A program made the translations under genes and the position numbers. The notes under the pieces were generated by a model that saw only the letters and a program-made list of their open reading frames with translations, was not told the DNA's origin and did not search any database. Source: JAQBDA01 sp963709875 (lineage in GTDB: Bacteria; Chloroflexota; Anaerolineae; Anaerolineales; UBA4823). From it: a stretch of 64,000 nucleotides of DNA. Numbering within the stretch: the stretch's first letter is position 1; each line of letters opens with the position of its first letter. Positions 31,738-40,908 of the stretch are shown one piece after another. Location: NCBI GenBank assembly GCA_963709875.1, contig CAVPYB010000003.1:372001-436000 (forward strand), in the 5' to 3' direction.

Positions 31738-32601
31738 ATGCCAAATGACTTCCACCCGACCTCGCCCTACGTACAGGCGGGCGATTTGGCTCAGCTGGTC
31801 AGTCCGAGCAATAAGAAATATTTCGTTCGTGTCATGCCGGATGGTGATCTGCAAACACATCGCGGCATAGTTCGTTTCAACGATCTCATCGGAGCATCCT
31901 GGGGCAGCCAGATCTTCAGCCACCAAGGCAGCACCTTCTTCCTCCTACCGCCCGCTCTGGGCGATCTGATCGAGGAGACACGCCGGAATACTCAGATCAT
32001 GTATCCCAAGGATATCGGCTATATCCTGGTCAAGATGGGGATAGGACCGGGGCGTCGTGTCCTGGAAGCCGGGACGGGTTCTGGTGCGCTGACAACTGCT
32101 CTGGCATGGGCTGTAGGTGAAACCGGACACGTTTATTCTTACGAGTTGCGCCCACAAATGCAGCATCTGGCACGCAAGAATATCACCCGACTTGGGCTTG
32201 ATGGACGCGTTACGATGATATTGAAGGACATTAATGACGGATTTGACCAGAATGATGCAGATGCATTATTTCTGGATGTGCCCAATCCCTTCGATTATAT
32301 TTTCCAGGTACGGAAAGCACTGAAACCAGGGGGCTTCTTTGGCTGCATTCTTCCCACAGTCAACCAGGTGCAGAGATTACTGCCAGAGCTGCACCAAAAT
32401 TACTTTGCTTTCTCAGAAGTATGTGAAATCATGCTGCGCCATTACAAGCCCGTCTACGACCGCCTGCGACCTACTGATCGAATGGTCGCTCATACAGGCT
32501 ATCTGATCTTTTCCCGTCCCATTATTCCCGGCCAGTTCAACTCCGTCGAGGTCAATGAGGCCCAGCCAGATGCTGAGGAGAACAATCAACCAGCAGAGTG
32601 A
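31738..32601 (+). CDS. trmI: tRNA (adenine-N1)-methyltransferase, TrmI family
   Basis: 287 residues. A small N-terminal beta domain (FHPTSPYVQAGDLAQL ... RGIVRFNDLIG) precedes a class I methyltransferase core: GIGPGRRVLEAGTGSGALT (SAM loop), YSYELRP (acidic residue for the ribose), and DALFLDVPNP, the D-x-P motif of TrmI enzymes. It makes m1A58 in the T-loop of tRNAs. Length and domain order are those of bacterial and archaeal TrmI. The stop overlaps the start of the Nudix gene (GTGA), so the pair is coupled. Confidence 0.92.
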   Translation: MPNDFHPTSPYVQAGDLAQLVSPSNKKYFVRVMPDGDLQTHRGIVRFNDLIGASWGSQIFSHQGSTFFLLPPALGDLIEETRRNTQIMYPKDIGYILVKMGIGPGRRVLEAGTGSGALTTALAWAVGETGHVYSYELRPQMQHLARKNITRLGLDGRVTMILKDINDGFDQNDADALFLDVPNPFDYIFQVRKALKPGGFFGCILPTVNQVQRLLPELHQNYFAFSEVCEIMLRHYKPVYDRLRPTDRMVAHTGYLIFSRPIIPGQFNSVEVNEAQPDAEENNQPAE

Positions 32602-33269
32602 AAACCAGATTATCAGACCTGACCGTAAAAGATATTTCTGACAGGCTGGCAGCCGCCAACGTCCCAACCGACGGTCCTTATCCCAAAGGATTATTGAAGG
32701 ATACTTTGCGGTCTGCCGCCGTATTGATTCCTTTCGTCCGGGTGGAAGATGAATGGCATCTGCTATTGATACGCCGGGCAGAACACGAGGATGATCTTCA
32801 CAGCGGACAGGTAGCCTTCCCTGGCGGCGGCGCACATCCAGGTGATCTTGACCCGGAGTCCACCGCTCTGCGGGAGACTTTCGAAGAGATAGGGATACAT
32901 CCCCGGGATGTACGTCTGCTGGGCAGGCTGAACGAGTTCATAACGATCAGTAGCTATCTTGTAACCCCTGTCGTCGGGGTGATACCCTGGCCATACACAT
33001 TCAAAATCGCCCAGGATGAAGTCAGCAGGGTATTTACCATTCCGATAGAGTGGCTGGCCGACCCGGCGAATTCTGAAATCCGTGTACGTGAACTCCCACC
33101 ACCCTACAAACCTATATCCGTAATTTACTTCCAACCTTATGACGGTGAAGTGCTGTGGGGAGCGAGCGCTAGAATTCACGCAGGGATTACTCAGCGTACT
33201 GGTGCAATAAATACAGCCCGGGGGATTTTGGAATTTCCCGGGCTGCTGATTTTGACAGAGCAATATTAG
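32598..33269 (+). CDS. Nudix hydrolase, CoA pyrophosphatase (NudL)-like
   Basis: 223 residues from a GTG start overlapping the trmI stop. The Nudix box is clear: G-x5-E-x7-RETFEEIG around residues 74-97, and the CoA-specific segment LLIRRAEHEDDLHSGQVAFPGG precedes it. These enzymes split CoA or its oxidised forms into 3',5'-ADP and phosphopantetheine. The C-terminal part follows the NudL pattern (PVVGVIPW ... EVSRVFTIPIEWL). It converges on the L25 gene with a 4-nt overlap of the two stops. Confidence 0.88.
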   Translation: MKTRLSDLTVKDISDRLAAANVPTDGPYPKGLLKDTLRSAAVLIPFVRVEDEWHLLLIRRAEHEDDLHSGQVAFPGGGAHPGDLDPESTALRETFEEIGIHPRDVRLLGRLNEFITISSYLVTPVVGVIPWPYTFKIAQDEVSRVFTIPIEWLADPANSEIRVRELPPPYKPISVIYFQPYDGEVLWGASARIHAGITQRTGAINTARGILEFPGLLILTEQY

Positions 33270-33922
33270 TCCTGCTCTCCGCCTTCTTCCCCTTCTTCCT
33301 TCTTGCCTTTCTCGATTACTTCTGGCTCGAGTTCTTCCTCTTCTAATTCCTCTTCTTCTTCCTCCTCCATAACTGGCGCAGTCACCAATACTACCACCTC
33401 ATCCAGGTCAGTCAGTACCGCCACCTCTTCTGGCAGGTCGATCTCCCGGACATAGACGGCATCACCTATCTCTGCCAGGACGGATAGGTCAACGATGATG
33501 CGCTCTGGAAGGTCTTTTGGCAGACATTCAACTTCCAGCATTTCCACATTGGTCACGATGATCCCGTTGTACTCGCGTGCAGCCGGAGCTTCTCCTACCA
33601 GCTCAATCCCGACTGAAGCGCGTAATTTTTCCGTCATCGAAACAGCCAGGAAATCCACATGCAGCAGGCTTCCCCGTATCGGATCGCGCTGCTTTTCGCG
33701 AATTAAGGCTGTATGGGCAGTTCCCTCAACATCGATCTGGATAAATTGAGAGGATGTCATACCGGCCAATAACCGGCTGGCTTCCCTGTAATCAAGGTCG
33801 ATAGCGATCGGCTCCAACCCGTATCCGTACATGACCGCCGGTAGCCGCCCTTCTCTCCGCAATGCCTTCACCTGTTTGCCGATCACGTTCCTTACATTTG
33901 CACTGATTAAGAACTCTTCCAT
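33266..33922 (-). CDS. rplY: 50S ribosomal protein L25/general stress protein Ctc
   Basis: 218 residues from ATG 33922, which has ribosome site GGAAGGA 5 nt upstream; an in-frame ATG at 33949 would add nine non-conserved residues. Residues ~5-90 are the 5S-rRNA-binding L25 domain (GKQVKALRREGRLPAVMYGYG ... REKQRDPIRGSLLHVDF). The TL5/CTC-type C-terminal domain follows (VGIELVGEAPAAREYNGI ... LPKDLPERIIVDLS). The tail is extremely acidic, with long runs of glutamate. It binds 5S rRNA in the large subunit. Confidence 0.93.
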   Translation of the reverse strand: MEEFLISANVRNVIGKQVKALRREGRLPAVMYGYGLEPIAIDLDYREASRLLAGMTSSQFIQIDVEGTAHTALIREKQRDPIRGSLLHVDFLAVSMTEKLRASVGIELVGEAPAAREYNGIIVTNVEMLEVECLPKDLPERIIVDLSVLAEIGDAVYVREIDLPEEVAVLTDLDEVVVLVTAPVMEEEEEEELEEEELEPEVIEKGKKEEGEEGGEQD

Positions 33923-34074
33923 TTTATCCTTCCTCGGAGCACCTCTCACCAGTCCACCATTCCGGTCCTGGTTACCCTTGCTCCTCTGATCATTAATGCG
34001 GTCTGGCCCGCTCCAATATTATCGGCAGGTCTTACCTCAATTATCAAGGACCCGCCGTTACAACCATACTATTC

Positions 34075-34632
34075 TTACTTTCTTCTGAACAGATTGCTCA
34101 CTAGGAACATCAACCCTATCCCTACGCCGGCTGCCAGACCTGCCAGCAGGGCTCTTGGAGTATCGAGAACTGTCTCAACCTGACCTTCCACATTTCCGGC
34201 CAGCAGCACGCCGGTCCGGATCAATTGACCCTGGACGTTCCGGGAGATCAAGATACCGACGTCCGACTCTTCGATCCGTGCTGCTCCGGCGGATACAACG
34301 GCGGCACGACTGTCGTTCATCGTTGCCTGGCCTGCTCTCAAGATGCCTGCACCGGATGTCCCCAACTCAACAGTGTTGCCCTGGACATTAAGCGACACTC
34401 CATTGATCATGTTGACGTGACCAGCCTGGATTTCGGCCGCTGCTCCCTGACGAATTTCTACCTCTTCAGCACGAATATTCTGAGCACTGCTGTTCAGCAT
34501 GCGAACCAGGTCTGCCTGGACGTCTGACACAGATGAGTTATTGATATTGACTATTTCCGCACTCGCAGCCGCATCATCGGATGCGCTCGCGGCTGTCTGG
34601 CTGACTTTCCCTAAATCACTCATCTCAGTCAT
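34075..34632 (-). CDS. Repetitive beta-solenoid-like protein with C-terminal membrane anchor
   Basis: 185 residues, family not recognised. From ~25 to ~150 it shows short imperfect repeats of the type V-x-A-x-x-V-x-M-x-x-S/G (SVSDVQADLVRMLNSS, AEIQAGHVNMINGV, AGILRAGQATMNDS), as in right-handed beta-solenoids or bactofilin-like polymers. Residues ~160-180 are hydrophobic (ALLAGLAAGVGIGLMFLVSN) and end in FRRK, which would place the repeats in the cytoplasm as a tail-anchored protein or outside with positive-inside orientation. No signal peptide. It stands alone between the L25 and alcohol dehydrogenase genes. Confidence 0.5.
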   Translation of the reverse strand: MTEMSDLGKVSQTAASASDDAAASAEIVNINNSSVSDVQADLVRMLNSSAQNIRAEEVEIRQGAAAEIQAGHVNMINGVSLNVQGNTVELGTSGAGILRAGQATMNDSRAAVVSAGAARIEESDVGILISRNVQGQLIRTGVLLAGNVEGQVETVLDTPRALLAGLAAGVGIGLMFLVSNLFRRK

Positions 34633-34720
34633 CTCGGTGTTTATACTCCAATAACTGCTGCAGGAGAATCAGCAGCAGGGCGGGTGCTATTTTATCCATC
34701 AGGTCTGAATTCGTCAATAG

Positions 34721-35878
34721 TCAGGGTAGCGCGTTACGCAATACTCGCGCAAGCTGATCTGGTGATAATACCACGGGGTTCCCTTTCATACTGCTCGATC
34801 CCTGTGCTTTCTCAATAATAACCTGAAACAACCCCTCGCTTACACCATATTTTGCCAGTCCCGGTATATGCAGCTTCTCACAAAGCTGCTTTACTCTGTG
34901 AATGCTATCTTGCGCTGCGGCATGCGGATTGCCGGTCAAGATCCTGGCGATTATTGCATACCTGTCCAGGTAGATGCTCTCTGGAGTACCGTTCCCTATA
35001 ACATGAATGTTGACATGCATTACCTCTGGCAGCAACCTGGCACAAATTGCTCCGTGTGGCGCGTCGAACATAGCGCCAATAACGCCTGCCAGACCATGAA
35101 CTGCACCAAGCTTCGCATTTGCCAGCGCCATGCCGCCGAACAGGCTAGCTAATGCCATATCTCGCCTTGCGGCAGCATCGCCATCAACGAAAGCCCGCTC
35201 AAGCGAGGCTCCAACCAGCTTGGTCCCTTCTATGCAGAATAGGTCTGTGAGCTGATTTGACTGGGACGATACATAGGGTTCGATCAACTGGGTGAGGGCA
35301 TCCAACCCAGTATTTGCGGTCACATCTGCCGGCAGGCTGTGTGTAAGTTCTGGATCGACCAGTGCGATTTTCGGGAGCAGCAATGGGCTGCGTAAGCTTA
35401 CTTTGACCTGCCTCTCCGGCACGCCAATAACTGCATTGCGGGTTACCTCTGAGCCGGTCCCTGCCGTCGTCGGAATTGCGATATAAGGCACCGGCTTCTC
35501 GCTCAGTGGTGCGCCTGCACCGATCACCTCCAGGTAATCGTAAACCTCACCAGGATTGGTTACCAGTCCGGCAATCGCTTTCCCTGCATCCAGTGCACTG
35601 CCCCCGCCAAACCCGATCACCAGGTCGATCCGGTTGCTGCGGGCAAAGTTCACTCCTGCCTGGATACCACTTACAACCGGCTCGCCTGCGATTTGGATCG
35701 ACTGCGTCTCCAATCCGGAGCTGTGAAGGTACGTGTAGAGCTGGTCCGCCCGGCTGGCATCCTTGCCTGTAACAACCAGAGCCGTGTGTCCCAGCTCTGC
35801 TGCAAGTGCGCCAACTTGACGGATTGTGCCATCACCGAAAATTATCCGGTTAGCAGTTGCGAACTCGAATCCTGCCAT
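34721..35878 (-). CDS. Iron-containing alcohol dehydrogenase
   Basis: 385 residues from ATG 35878. NAD-binding GFGGGSALDAGKA and PTTAGTGSEVTRNAVI are the standard group III motifs. Metal ligands are in DALTQLIEPY (Asp and nearby residues), AVHGLAGVIG and DAPHGAICARLLP (His). It oxidises alcohols or reduces aldehydes with NAD(P)(H); substrate unknown. Its ATG overlaps the stop of the ABM-domain gene (ATGA), so the two are coupled and a small quinone- or aldehyde-handling pathway is possible. A longer start at 35887 is in frame but less likely. Confidence 0.9.
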   Translation of the reverse strand: MAGFEFATANRIIFGDGTIRQVGALAAELGHTALVVTGKDASRADQLYTYLHSSGLETQSIQIAGEPVVSGIQAGVNFARSNRIDLVIGFGGGSALDAGKAIAGLVTNPGEVYDYLEVIGAGAPLSEKPVPYIAIPTTAGTGSEVTRNAVIGVPERQVKVSLRSPLLLPKIALVDPELTHSLPADVTANTGLDALTQLIEPYVSSQSNQLTDLFCIEGTKLVGASLERAFVDGDAAARRDMALASLFGGMALANAKLGAVHGLAGVIGAMFDAPHGAICARLLPEVMHVNIHVIGNGTPESIYLDRYAIIARILTGNPHAAAQDSIHRVKQLCEKLHIPGLAKYGVSEGLFQVIIEKAQGSSSMKGNPVVLSPDQLARVLRNALP

Positions 35879-36189
35879 CAACCCCACCCGCGGTCGTCCG
35901 GATAAATATTCGAATGCTTGACGCTATACCGCGGTTCGGCCATCATCTCAGCCACAGCATCTCGCCAGCGAGAATAATGCGCGGTCTCTTTATGCCGTGC
36001 GGGTGCATTCTCGTCACGGTACACCTCAACCAGGACGAATCGAGAGGCATCATCCGTTTGCTGGATCACATCAAACCGGGCTATCCCTGGCTCCTTCACA
36101 CTGTTGCGCGCGTTTTCAACTGTCTCGTGAATGAATTTCTCCACATACTCTGTTTTCACTTTAACAAAGACATGAACGACTAGCATCAT
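35878..36189 (-). CDS. Antibiotic biosynthesis monooxygenase (ABM) domain protein
   Basis: 103 residues of a dimeric ferredoxin-like fold: LVVHVFVKVKTEYVEKFIHETVENARNS, EPGIARFDVIQ, RFVLVEVYRDENAPARHKETAHY. This is the LsrG/YgiN-type pattern with the conserved H-x-x-T/S-x-H-Y. Such proteins act as cofactor-free monooxygenases or as isomerases on small cyclic compounds. It is encoded directly before, and overlapping, the alcohol dehydrogenase. Confidence 0.85.
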   Translation of the reverse strand: MMLVVHVFVKVKTEYVEKFIHETVENARNSVKEPGIARFDVIQQTDDASRFVLVEVYRDENAPARHKETAHYSRWRDAVAEMMAEPRYSVKHSNIYPDDRGWG

Positions 36190-36272
36190 CTTCTCCTCTG
36201 CAGGCAGTGGTTGATATAATCAAGGTGTCGGTGCAACAAAACGATTATGCCATAAAACCGGAGTGGGTTCCA

Positions 36273-38501
36273 ATGCAGCATCATACGAAGAAACGATTGG
36301 GAGTAATGACCAGCGGTGGTGACGCCCAGGGGATGAATGCGGCGGTCCGGGCTGTGGTCCGCACTGCGCTGTTTAAGGACGTTGAGGTCTATGCTATATA
36401 TGAAGGCTATCAAGGGATGGTCGCGGGGGGTGACTATATTCGCGAAATGAACTGGAATTCTGTGGGCGGCATATTACAACAGGGTGGTACTGTAATAGGC
36501 ACGGCACGCAGCGAAGAATTCCGCACAAGACAAGGGCGCAAGCAAGCTGCGCAGAATTTAATCGTCCACGGAATTGATAGTCTGGTCATCATCGGGGGTG
36601 ATGGCAGCCTGACAGGGGCGAATATCTTCCGCCAGGAGTGGCCTGACCTGTTAAACGAGCTGGTAGTTGATGGCAGGATCACTCAGCAGGAAGCAGATAA
36701 ACATGCTCATCTGCTCATCGCCGGGTTGGTGGGATCTATTGACAATGATACCTACGGAACTGACATGACCATAGGTGCTGACAGCGCTTTGCATCGCATA
36801 ACAGAAGCCGTCGACGCGATCAGCAGCACTGCTGCCAGCCACCAGCGGACATTTGTTGTCAAGGTCATGGGGCGCAACTGCGGCTACCTGGCATTGATGG
36901 GCGCTCTGGCAACCGGTGCAGATTGGGTGCTGATTCCCGAAAGCCCCCCAGATGTTGACAATTGGGAAGAGGTGATGTGCGAACGGATCATGGCTGGTAG
37001 AAGAGCCGGTCGAAGGGATACGATCGTTATCCTGGCTGAAGGAGCTCGCGACCGTCAAGGCAATATTATCGGCAGCACGCAGGTCGCCAATATATTGGAA
37101 GAATGCATGGGAGAAGAAGCCCGTGTCACAGTGCTCGGACATGTCCAACGTGGCGGAGCACCGAGTGTGTTTGATCGCAACCTGGGCACCCTGCTTGGCA
37201 GTGCAGCCGTAGACACGATTTTATCCGCCCAACCGGACAGTGAACCTCAGCTTATTGGCATGCGCGGCAACCGGGTCACGCATATGCCGCTGATGGAGTG
37301 CGTAGACAAATCCCATGATGCCACCAGAGCCATGGACGCACACGATTACCAGCATGCCATGGAGCTGAGAGGCAGCAGCTTTCAGGAGGCATTTCAAACC
37401 CTTAAAACAATGCTGCGAGCATTGCCTCGCTCACCTCAACAGGATCAGCGACGTCTGCGCCTGGCGATTATGCATTCGGGGTCACCATCTCCAGGTATGA
37501 ACACTGCCGTCCGGGCGGCTGTCCGGGTTGCTCTCGATAAAGGGCATCTCGTATTGGGAATACGCAACGGATTCCCCGGGCTGATAGAAGGCGAAATCGA
37601 AGAACTGGACTGGATGAGCGTTAATGGATATGCACCGATGGGTGGGTCTGAGCTGGGCACCAACAGGCATGTCCCTTCCGGAAGTGACCTGTACGCCATC
37701 GCCCGGTCGATAGAGGATCACCAGCTAGATGGGTTGATGATCATCGGCGGGTGGACCGGCTATGAGTTTGCTTACCAAATGCTCCTGGAGAGGCCGAATT
37801 TTCCTGCCTTCGACATCCCCATCGTATTGCTCCCCGCAACCATAAACAACAACTTGCCTGGGTCTGAGCTGAGCATTGGCGCTGACACCGCCCTCAACAA
37901 TATCGTCGAGGCTGTTGACAAGATTAAACAATCCGCGGTTGCACAACGGCGATGTTTCGTCGTAGAGGTGATGGGGCGCTCGTGTGGATATCTGGCGTTG
38001 ATGAGCGGGTTGGCAACCGGAGCTGAGCGAGTATATATGAACGAGGAAGGGATCACTCTTCGAGACATGAAGACTGACCTGGACTTGTTAGTCGATGGTT
38101 TTTCCGGCGGCAAGCGATTAGGTCTTATTATCCGCAACGAGCAAGCCAACCAGATCTATTCCACAGCCTTCATGTGCTCGCTTTTCGAGGAGGAGGGTAA
38201 AGATTTATTCGACGTACGCCAGTCGATCCTCGGGCATCTGCAGCAGGGCGGGAACCCTTCACCCTTTGACCGAATACAGGCGACCCGGCTGGCAACCCGG
38301 TGCATCGACTATCTGATCCTACAGGCTGAGAGCGCATCCAACAAGAGCGCATTTATCGGTCTCCAGGGCAGAGAGATCAAGTTCCACGACCTGGATGATT
38401 TTCCTCGCATGGCTGATCTACAAAACCAGCGCCCCAAGGAGCAGTGGTGGCTCGCCTTACGCGAGATAGCCAGAGTGATGGCGAATCCAGGTCCCCGATA
38501 A
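36273..38501 (+). CDS. 6-phosphofructokinase, tandem-domain (eukaryote-like) form
   Basis: 742 residues from ATG 36273 (GGAG upstream; an in-frame GTG at 36207 would add 22 poorly conserved residues). Two PFK domains lie in tandem. The N-half (~1-370) is catalytic: MTSGGDAQGMNAAVR, IIGGDGSLTG, GSIDNDTYGTDMTIGADSAL with the catalytic Asp, and MGRNCGYLAL. The C-half (~385-735) repeats the plan (IMHSGSPSPGMNTAVRA), but GGDG is replaced by GGWTG and the IDND motif by TINNN, so it should be catalytically dead and probably regulatory, as in animal and fungal PFK. It phosphorylates fructose 6-phosphate in glycolysis. First gene of a plus-strand run reaching the HPRT gene. Confidence 0.9.
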   Translation: MQHHTKKRLGVMTSGGDAQGMNAAVRAVVRTALFKDVEVYAIYEGYQGMVAGGDYIREMNWNSVGGILQQGGTVIGTARSEEFRTRQGRKQAAQNLIVHGIDSLVIIGGDGSLTGANIFRQEWPDLLNELVVDGRITQQEADKHAHLLIAGLVGSIDNDTYGTDMTIGADSALHRITEAVDAISSTAASHQRTFVVKVMGRNCGYLALMGALATGADWVLIPESPPDVDNWEEVMCERIMAGRRAGRRDTIVILAEGARDRQGNIIGSTQVANILEECMGEEARVTVLGHVQRGGAPSVFDRNLGTLLGSAAVDTILSAQPDSEPQLIGMRGNRVTHMPLMECVDKSHDATRAMDAHDYQHAMELRGSSFQEAFQTLKTMLRALPRSPQQDQRRLRLAIMHSGSPSPGMNTAVRAAVRVALDKGHLVLGIRNGFPGLIEGEIEELDWMSVNGYAPMGGSELGTNRHVPSGSDLYAIARSIEDHQLDGLMIIGGWTGYEFAYQMLLERPNFPAFDIPIVLLPATINNNLPGSELSIGADTALNNIVEAVDKIKQSAVAQRRCFVVEVMGRSCGYLALMSGLATGAERVYMNEEGITLRDMKTDLDLLVDGFSGGKRLGLIIRNEQANQIYSTAFMCSLFEEEGKDLFDVRQSILGHLQQGGNPSPFDRIQATRLATRCIDYLILQAESASNKSAFIGLQGREIKFHDLDDFPRMADLQNQRPKEQWWLALREIARVMANPGPR

Positions 38502-38506
38502 TTGAC

Positions 38507-39865
38507 ATGCTGCTCGAAAGCCCCGATAGCGCATCGCCGATCGTAACCCGGGCAGTAGCTGCCGGTCTATTGGACGTAACTCAACCGACTTACCATATAC
38601 TTCCGTGGCAGCGCCCGGTGCTGCGCATGCTTGGTTATCTCCCCCAAAGTGTGGCTCGTTACAGCATCTCCAAGTTCCAGTCATTTAGCGGGCTCGACCC
38701 GCAGGTGCTTGAAGATATCAGCCTGGACCGGGTGATTCGCAACCGTTTGGAGGATTATGCCGGTATTCACGAGCAGTTAGATACGATCACCATCGGCTCA
38801 GCCTTGGGCGGCGCCAGTGCCCATCTCGCCCTGTCGATGCACAGCCTATTCCTGCCGCTTGCATTCGTCTTCACGCTCAAAGGTGGATCGGTAGAAGGCG
38901 ACGCTCGGGCGTATTTCCACCGCTCAGCTGACCTGGCGCTGAAAATTGCAGACCGCAATCCCGAGATTATCACCATCCAGCATTTTGATCCCATTCACGA
39001 TGGATGGCTGACCAAATACGTCAATCATCTGCGAGTGAAACTTGTCGACATTCCCGCCGCTTATACAGAATTCTTGAGGCGTAAATTGAAACCCGAAGGA
39101 TCGCTATGCTATCTGGATTGCGGAGCGCAATGGCTGCGATACCGGGTAGGGGAACGCAGCTTCTTCCAGGTCGGCGGGTGGGGAGATATAACCGCCCAGG
39201 AATTCATCCAGGGAAGCCAGCGCATCGAGCGCTACCGGCAGGATGCAGGCTTAGAGCACCAAAACTGGCAGTTGGATGGATTTAACCTGGAAACCGGAGC
39301 GGAATCCGAATGGGGCTGCGAAATCCAGCTAATGGACGCCTTGCAAGACTTCTGTGAGCACAACGGTTATCGTTTCGTTCGTATTTCTCTACCAGAACCG
39401 CACGATTACTCCAGGCTCGCCTTCCAGGCTGTCGCCCGTCAACTCCAACGGGAAGCACGTCAGCCTGCCGGAGTGCTGGTGGAGATGTTCACCCAATTTG
39501 ACGCACCCTCTGTGGTCATGAGCGGACTGCTCCCAGTATGGCTGATCTACAACACTCGTGACAGCCTGGAGTTCCTGAGAGAGATGGTTTCCAGCTTTCC
39601 CCCAGGCAAACCGGTATTTTTCTCTCCTCTCGGGACCTATTCCTTGACTCCTGATATCGTTCCCTGGATGGAATGGGAATCCCTATTTAAGGGTTTGGAT
39701 ATGGTGAATATTGGTACCCGTCCAGGTCACTACCCGGCCGACCCTTGGACACTGCTGGGATGGGAAAAACCGCTCTGGAAATGGGTCGCCCTGAACAGAA
39801 ATCCAATCCTCACTGCCCTGGACCCCGACGACTTAGTTCAGATTGCAGGACTACCGGGGGGATGA
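38507..39865 (+). CDS. Conserved hypothetical protein, unknown function
   Basis: About 452 residues from ATG 38507; an in-frame GTG at 38444 would overlap the PFK gene by 58 nt. Segments include TIGSALGGASAHLAL, FTLKGGSVEGDARAYFHRSADLAL, TIQHFDPIHDGWLTKYVNHLRVKLVDIP and a late RPGHYPADPWTLLGWEKPLWKW. The middle part looks Rossmann-like, but no catalytic motif is recognised. It lies 5 nt after the PFK gene and just before a cytidylate-kinase-like gene, so a link to nucleotide or sugar-phosphate metabolism is possible but unproven. Confidence 0.5.
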   Translation: MLLESPDSASPIVTRAVAAGLLDVTQPTYHILPWQRPVLRMLGYLPQSVARYSISKFQSFSGLDPQVLEDISLDRVIRNRLEDYAGIHEQLDTITIGSALGGASAHLALSMHSLFLPLAFVFTLKGGSVEGDARAYFHRSADLALKIADRNPEIITIQHFDPIHDGWLTKYVNHLRVKLVDIPAAYTEFLRRKLKPEGSLCYLDCGAQWLRYRVGERSFFQVGGWGDITAQEFIQGSQRIERYRQDAGLEHQNWQLDGFNLETGAESEWGCEIQLMDALQDFCEHNGYRFVRISLPEPHDYSRLAFQAVARQLQREARQPAGVLVEMFTQFDAPSVVMSGLLPVWLIYNTRDSLEFLREMVSSFPPGKPVFFSPLGTYSLTPDIVPWMEWESLFKGLDMVNIGTRPGHYPADPWTLLGWEKPLWKWVALNRNPILTALDPDDLVQIAGLPGG

Positions 39866-39899
39866 TTACGAACTTACCATATGCTATAATGCGCATAAG

Positions 39900-40496
39900 A
39901 TGGCAGTGATAACAATCTCTCGCCAATTGGGCAGCTGGGGAGACGAAGTTGCCCAGGCTGTCGCCTCCCGCCTGGACTATGAGGTTATATGCCGGGAGCT
40001 GATCAACCAGGCGGCAATTCGCGCTGGCGCGCCGGATATGGCGCTGGCAACGATCGATGATCTGGGGTTATTGAGTATCCGCCCAGCACCCAAGACCCGT
40101 CAGGCATATCAGCAGGCGATCTGGGAGGTCATGCAAGAGGCCGCCAACAGGGATAACATCATCATCATCGGGCGCGCCGGTCAGGTCATACTGAGCAATT
40201 TCCCAAACACGCTGCATGTGAAAGTGATCGCTCCCGCGGAAGTCCGCGCCAGAAGGATCTCTGATACCCTGGATATTCCCATCGAAGCTGCTTGGGCTCA
40301 AATTGAAACCAGCGACCGTGCCCGAAGGAATTATCTGAAGCGTTACTACCAAACACGTTGGGATGACCCTGAGCTCTACGACCTGATCGTCAATACCGAG
40401 CGCCTGACACCTGACCATGCAGCTTGCTTAATCTGCCAGGCATTATCACAATGCATAATAGATGACACTTATGCCAGCATCGACCGCGAAAACTGA
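39900..40496 (+). CDS. Cytidylate kinase-like family protein
   Basis: 198 residues from ATG 39900. N-terminus AVITISRQLGSWGDEVAQAVASRLDYEVICRELI matches the Cytidylate kinase-like family (PF13189), where the P-loop is the degenerate S-R-Q-x-G-S-x-G form. Further features: NIIIIGRAGQVIL, VIAPAEVRARRI and SDRARRNYLKRYY, equivalent to the LID region arginines. It is expected to be a nucleoside- or small-molecule kinase; the true substrate is unknown for this group. TATAAT at 39885-39890 lies 9 nt before the ATG and no ribosome site is seen, so a leaderless or nearly leaderless transcript is possible. Confidence 0.8.
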   Translation: MAVITISRQLGSWGDEVAQAVASRLDYEVICRELINQAAIRAGAPDMALATIDDLGLLSIRPAPKTRQAYQQAIWEVMQEAANRDNIIIIGRAGQVILSNFPNTLHVKVIAPAEVRARRISDTLDIPIEAAWAQIETSDRARRNYLKRYYQTRWDDPELYDLIVNTERLTPDHAACLICQALSQCIIDDTYASIDREN

Positions 40497-40905
40497 AAAT
40501 CCAGTATCCACAGCCGACCAATCTAACACGCCAGCAGAATTTGCACACCCGGCTGAAGTCACATTTGCAAAGATTCTCGATTACTATGGGATTGAGTGGG
40601 TTTACGAACCCCGCACCTTCGCCTTGCAATGGAATGAACGGGGGGAGGTGATCGAGGCATTCTCACCCGATTTTTACCTGCCCCAACAGGACCTATTTAT
40701 CGAGCTAACCACCCTGCGACCGGAACTGACCACCAAGAAGAACCGTAAAGTGCGCCGGATGAAAGAACTCTACCCTGAAATCAATATCAAGTTATTCAAG
40801 CGCCGCGAGATGCGAGACTTGATGGTCAAGTACGGTCTGGAAGAAGAAGCTGCGAACATCTCCGGGACAGCAGCAGAACCCATCATAAAATCGGATCCAT
40901 CCTGA
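40462..40905 (+). CDS. Small protein with PD-(D/E)xK nuclease-like motif
   Basis: 147 residues (ATG 40471 is an alternative start). After a polar N-terminus, residues ~30-115 read EVTFAKILDYYGIEWVYEPRTFAL, SPDFYLPQQDLFIELTT, TKKNRKVRRMKELYPEINIKLF. This fits a compact PD-(D/E)xK core: Glu in the first helix, P-D before the hairpin, and E-L-T instead of the usual E-x-K, followed by K-K. The replaced lysine makes activity uncertain. It overlaps the kinase gene by 35 nt and ends 3 nt before the HPRT gene, so it is probably part of that operon. Confidence 0.55.
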   Translation: MTLMPASTAKTENPVSTADQSNTPAEFAHPAEVTFAKILDYYGIEWVYEPRTFALQWNERGEVIEAFSPDFYLPQQDLFIELTTLRPELTTKKNRKVRRMKELYPEINIKLFKRREMRDLMVKYGLEEEAANISGTAAEPIIKSDPS

Positions 40906-40908
40906 CGC

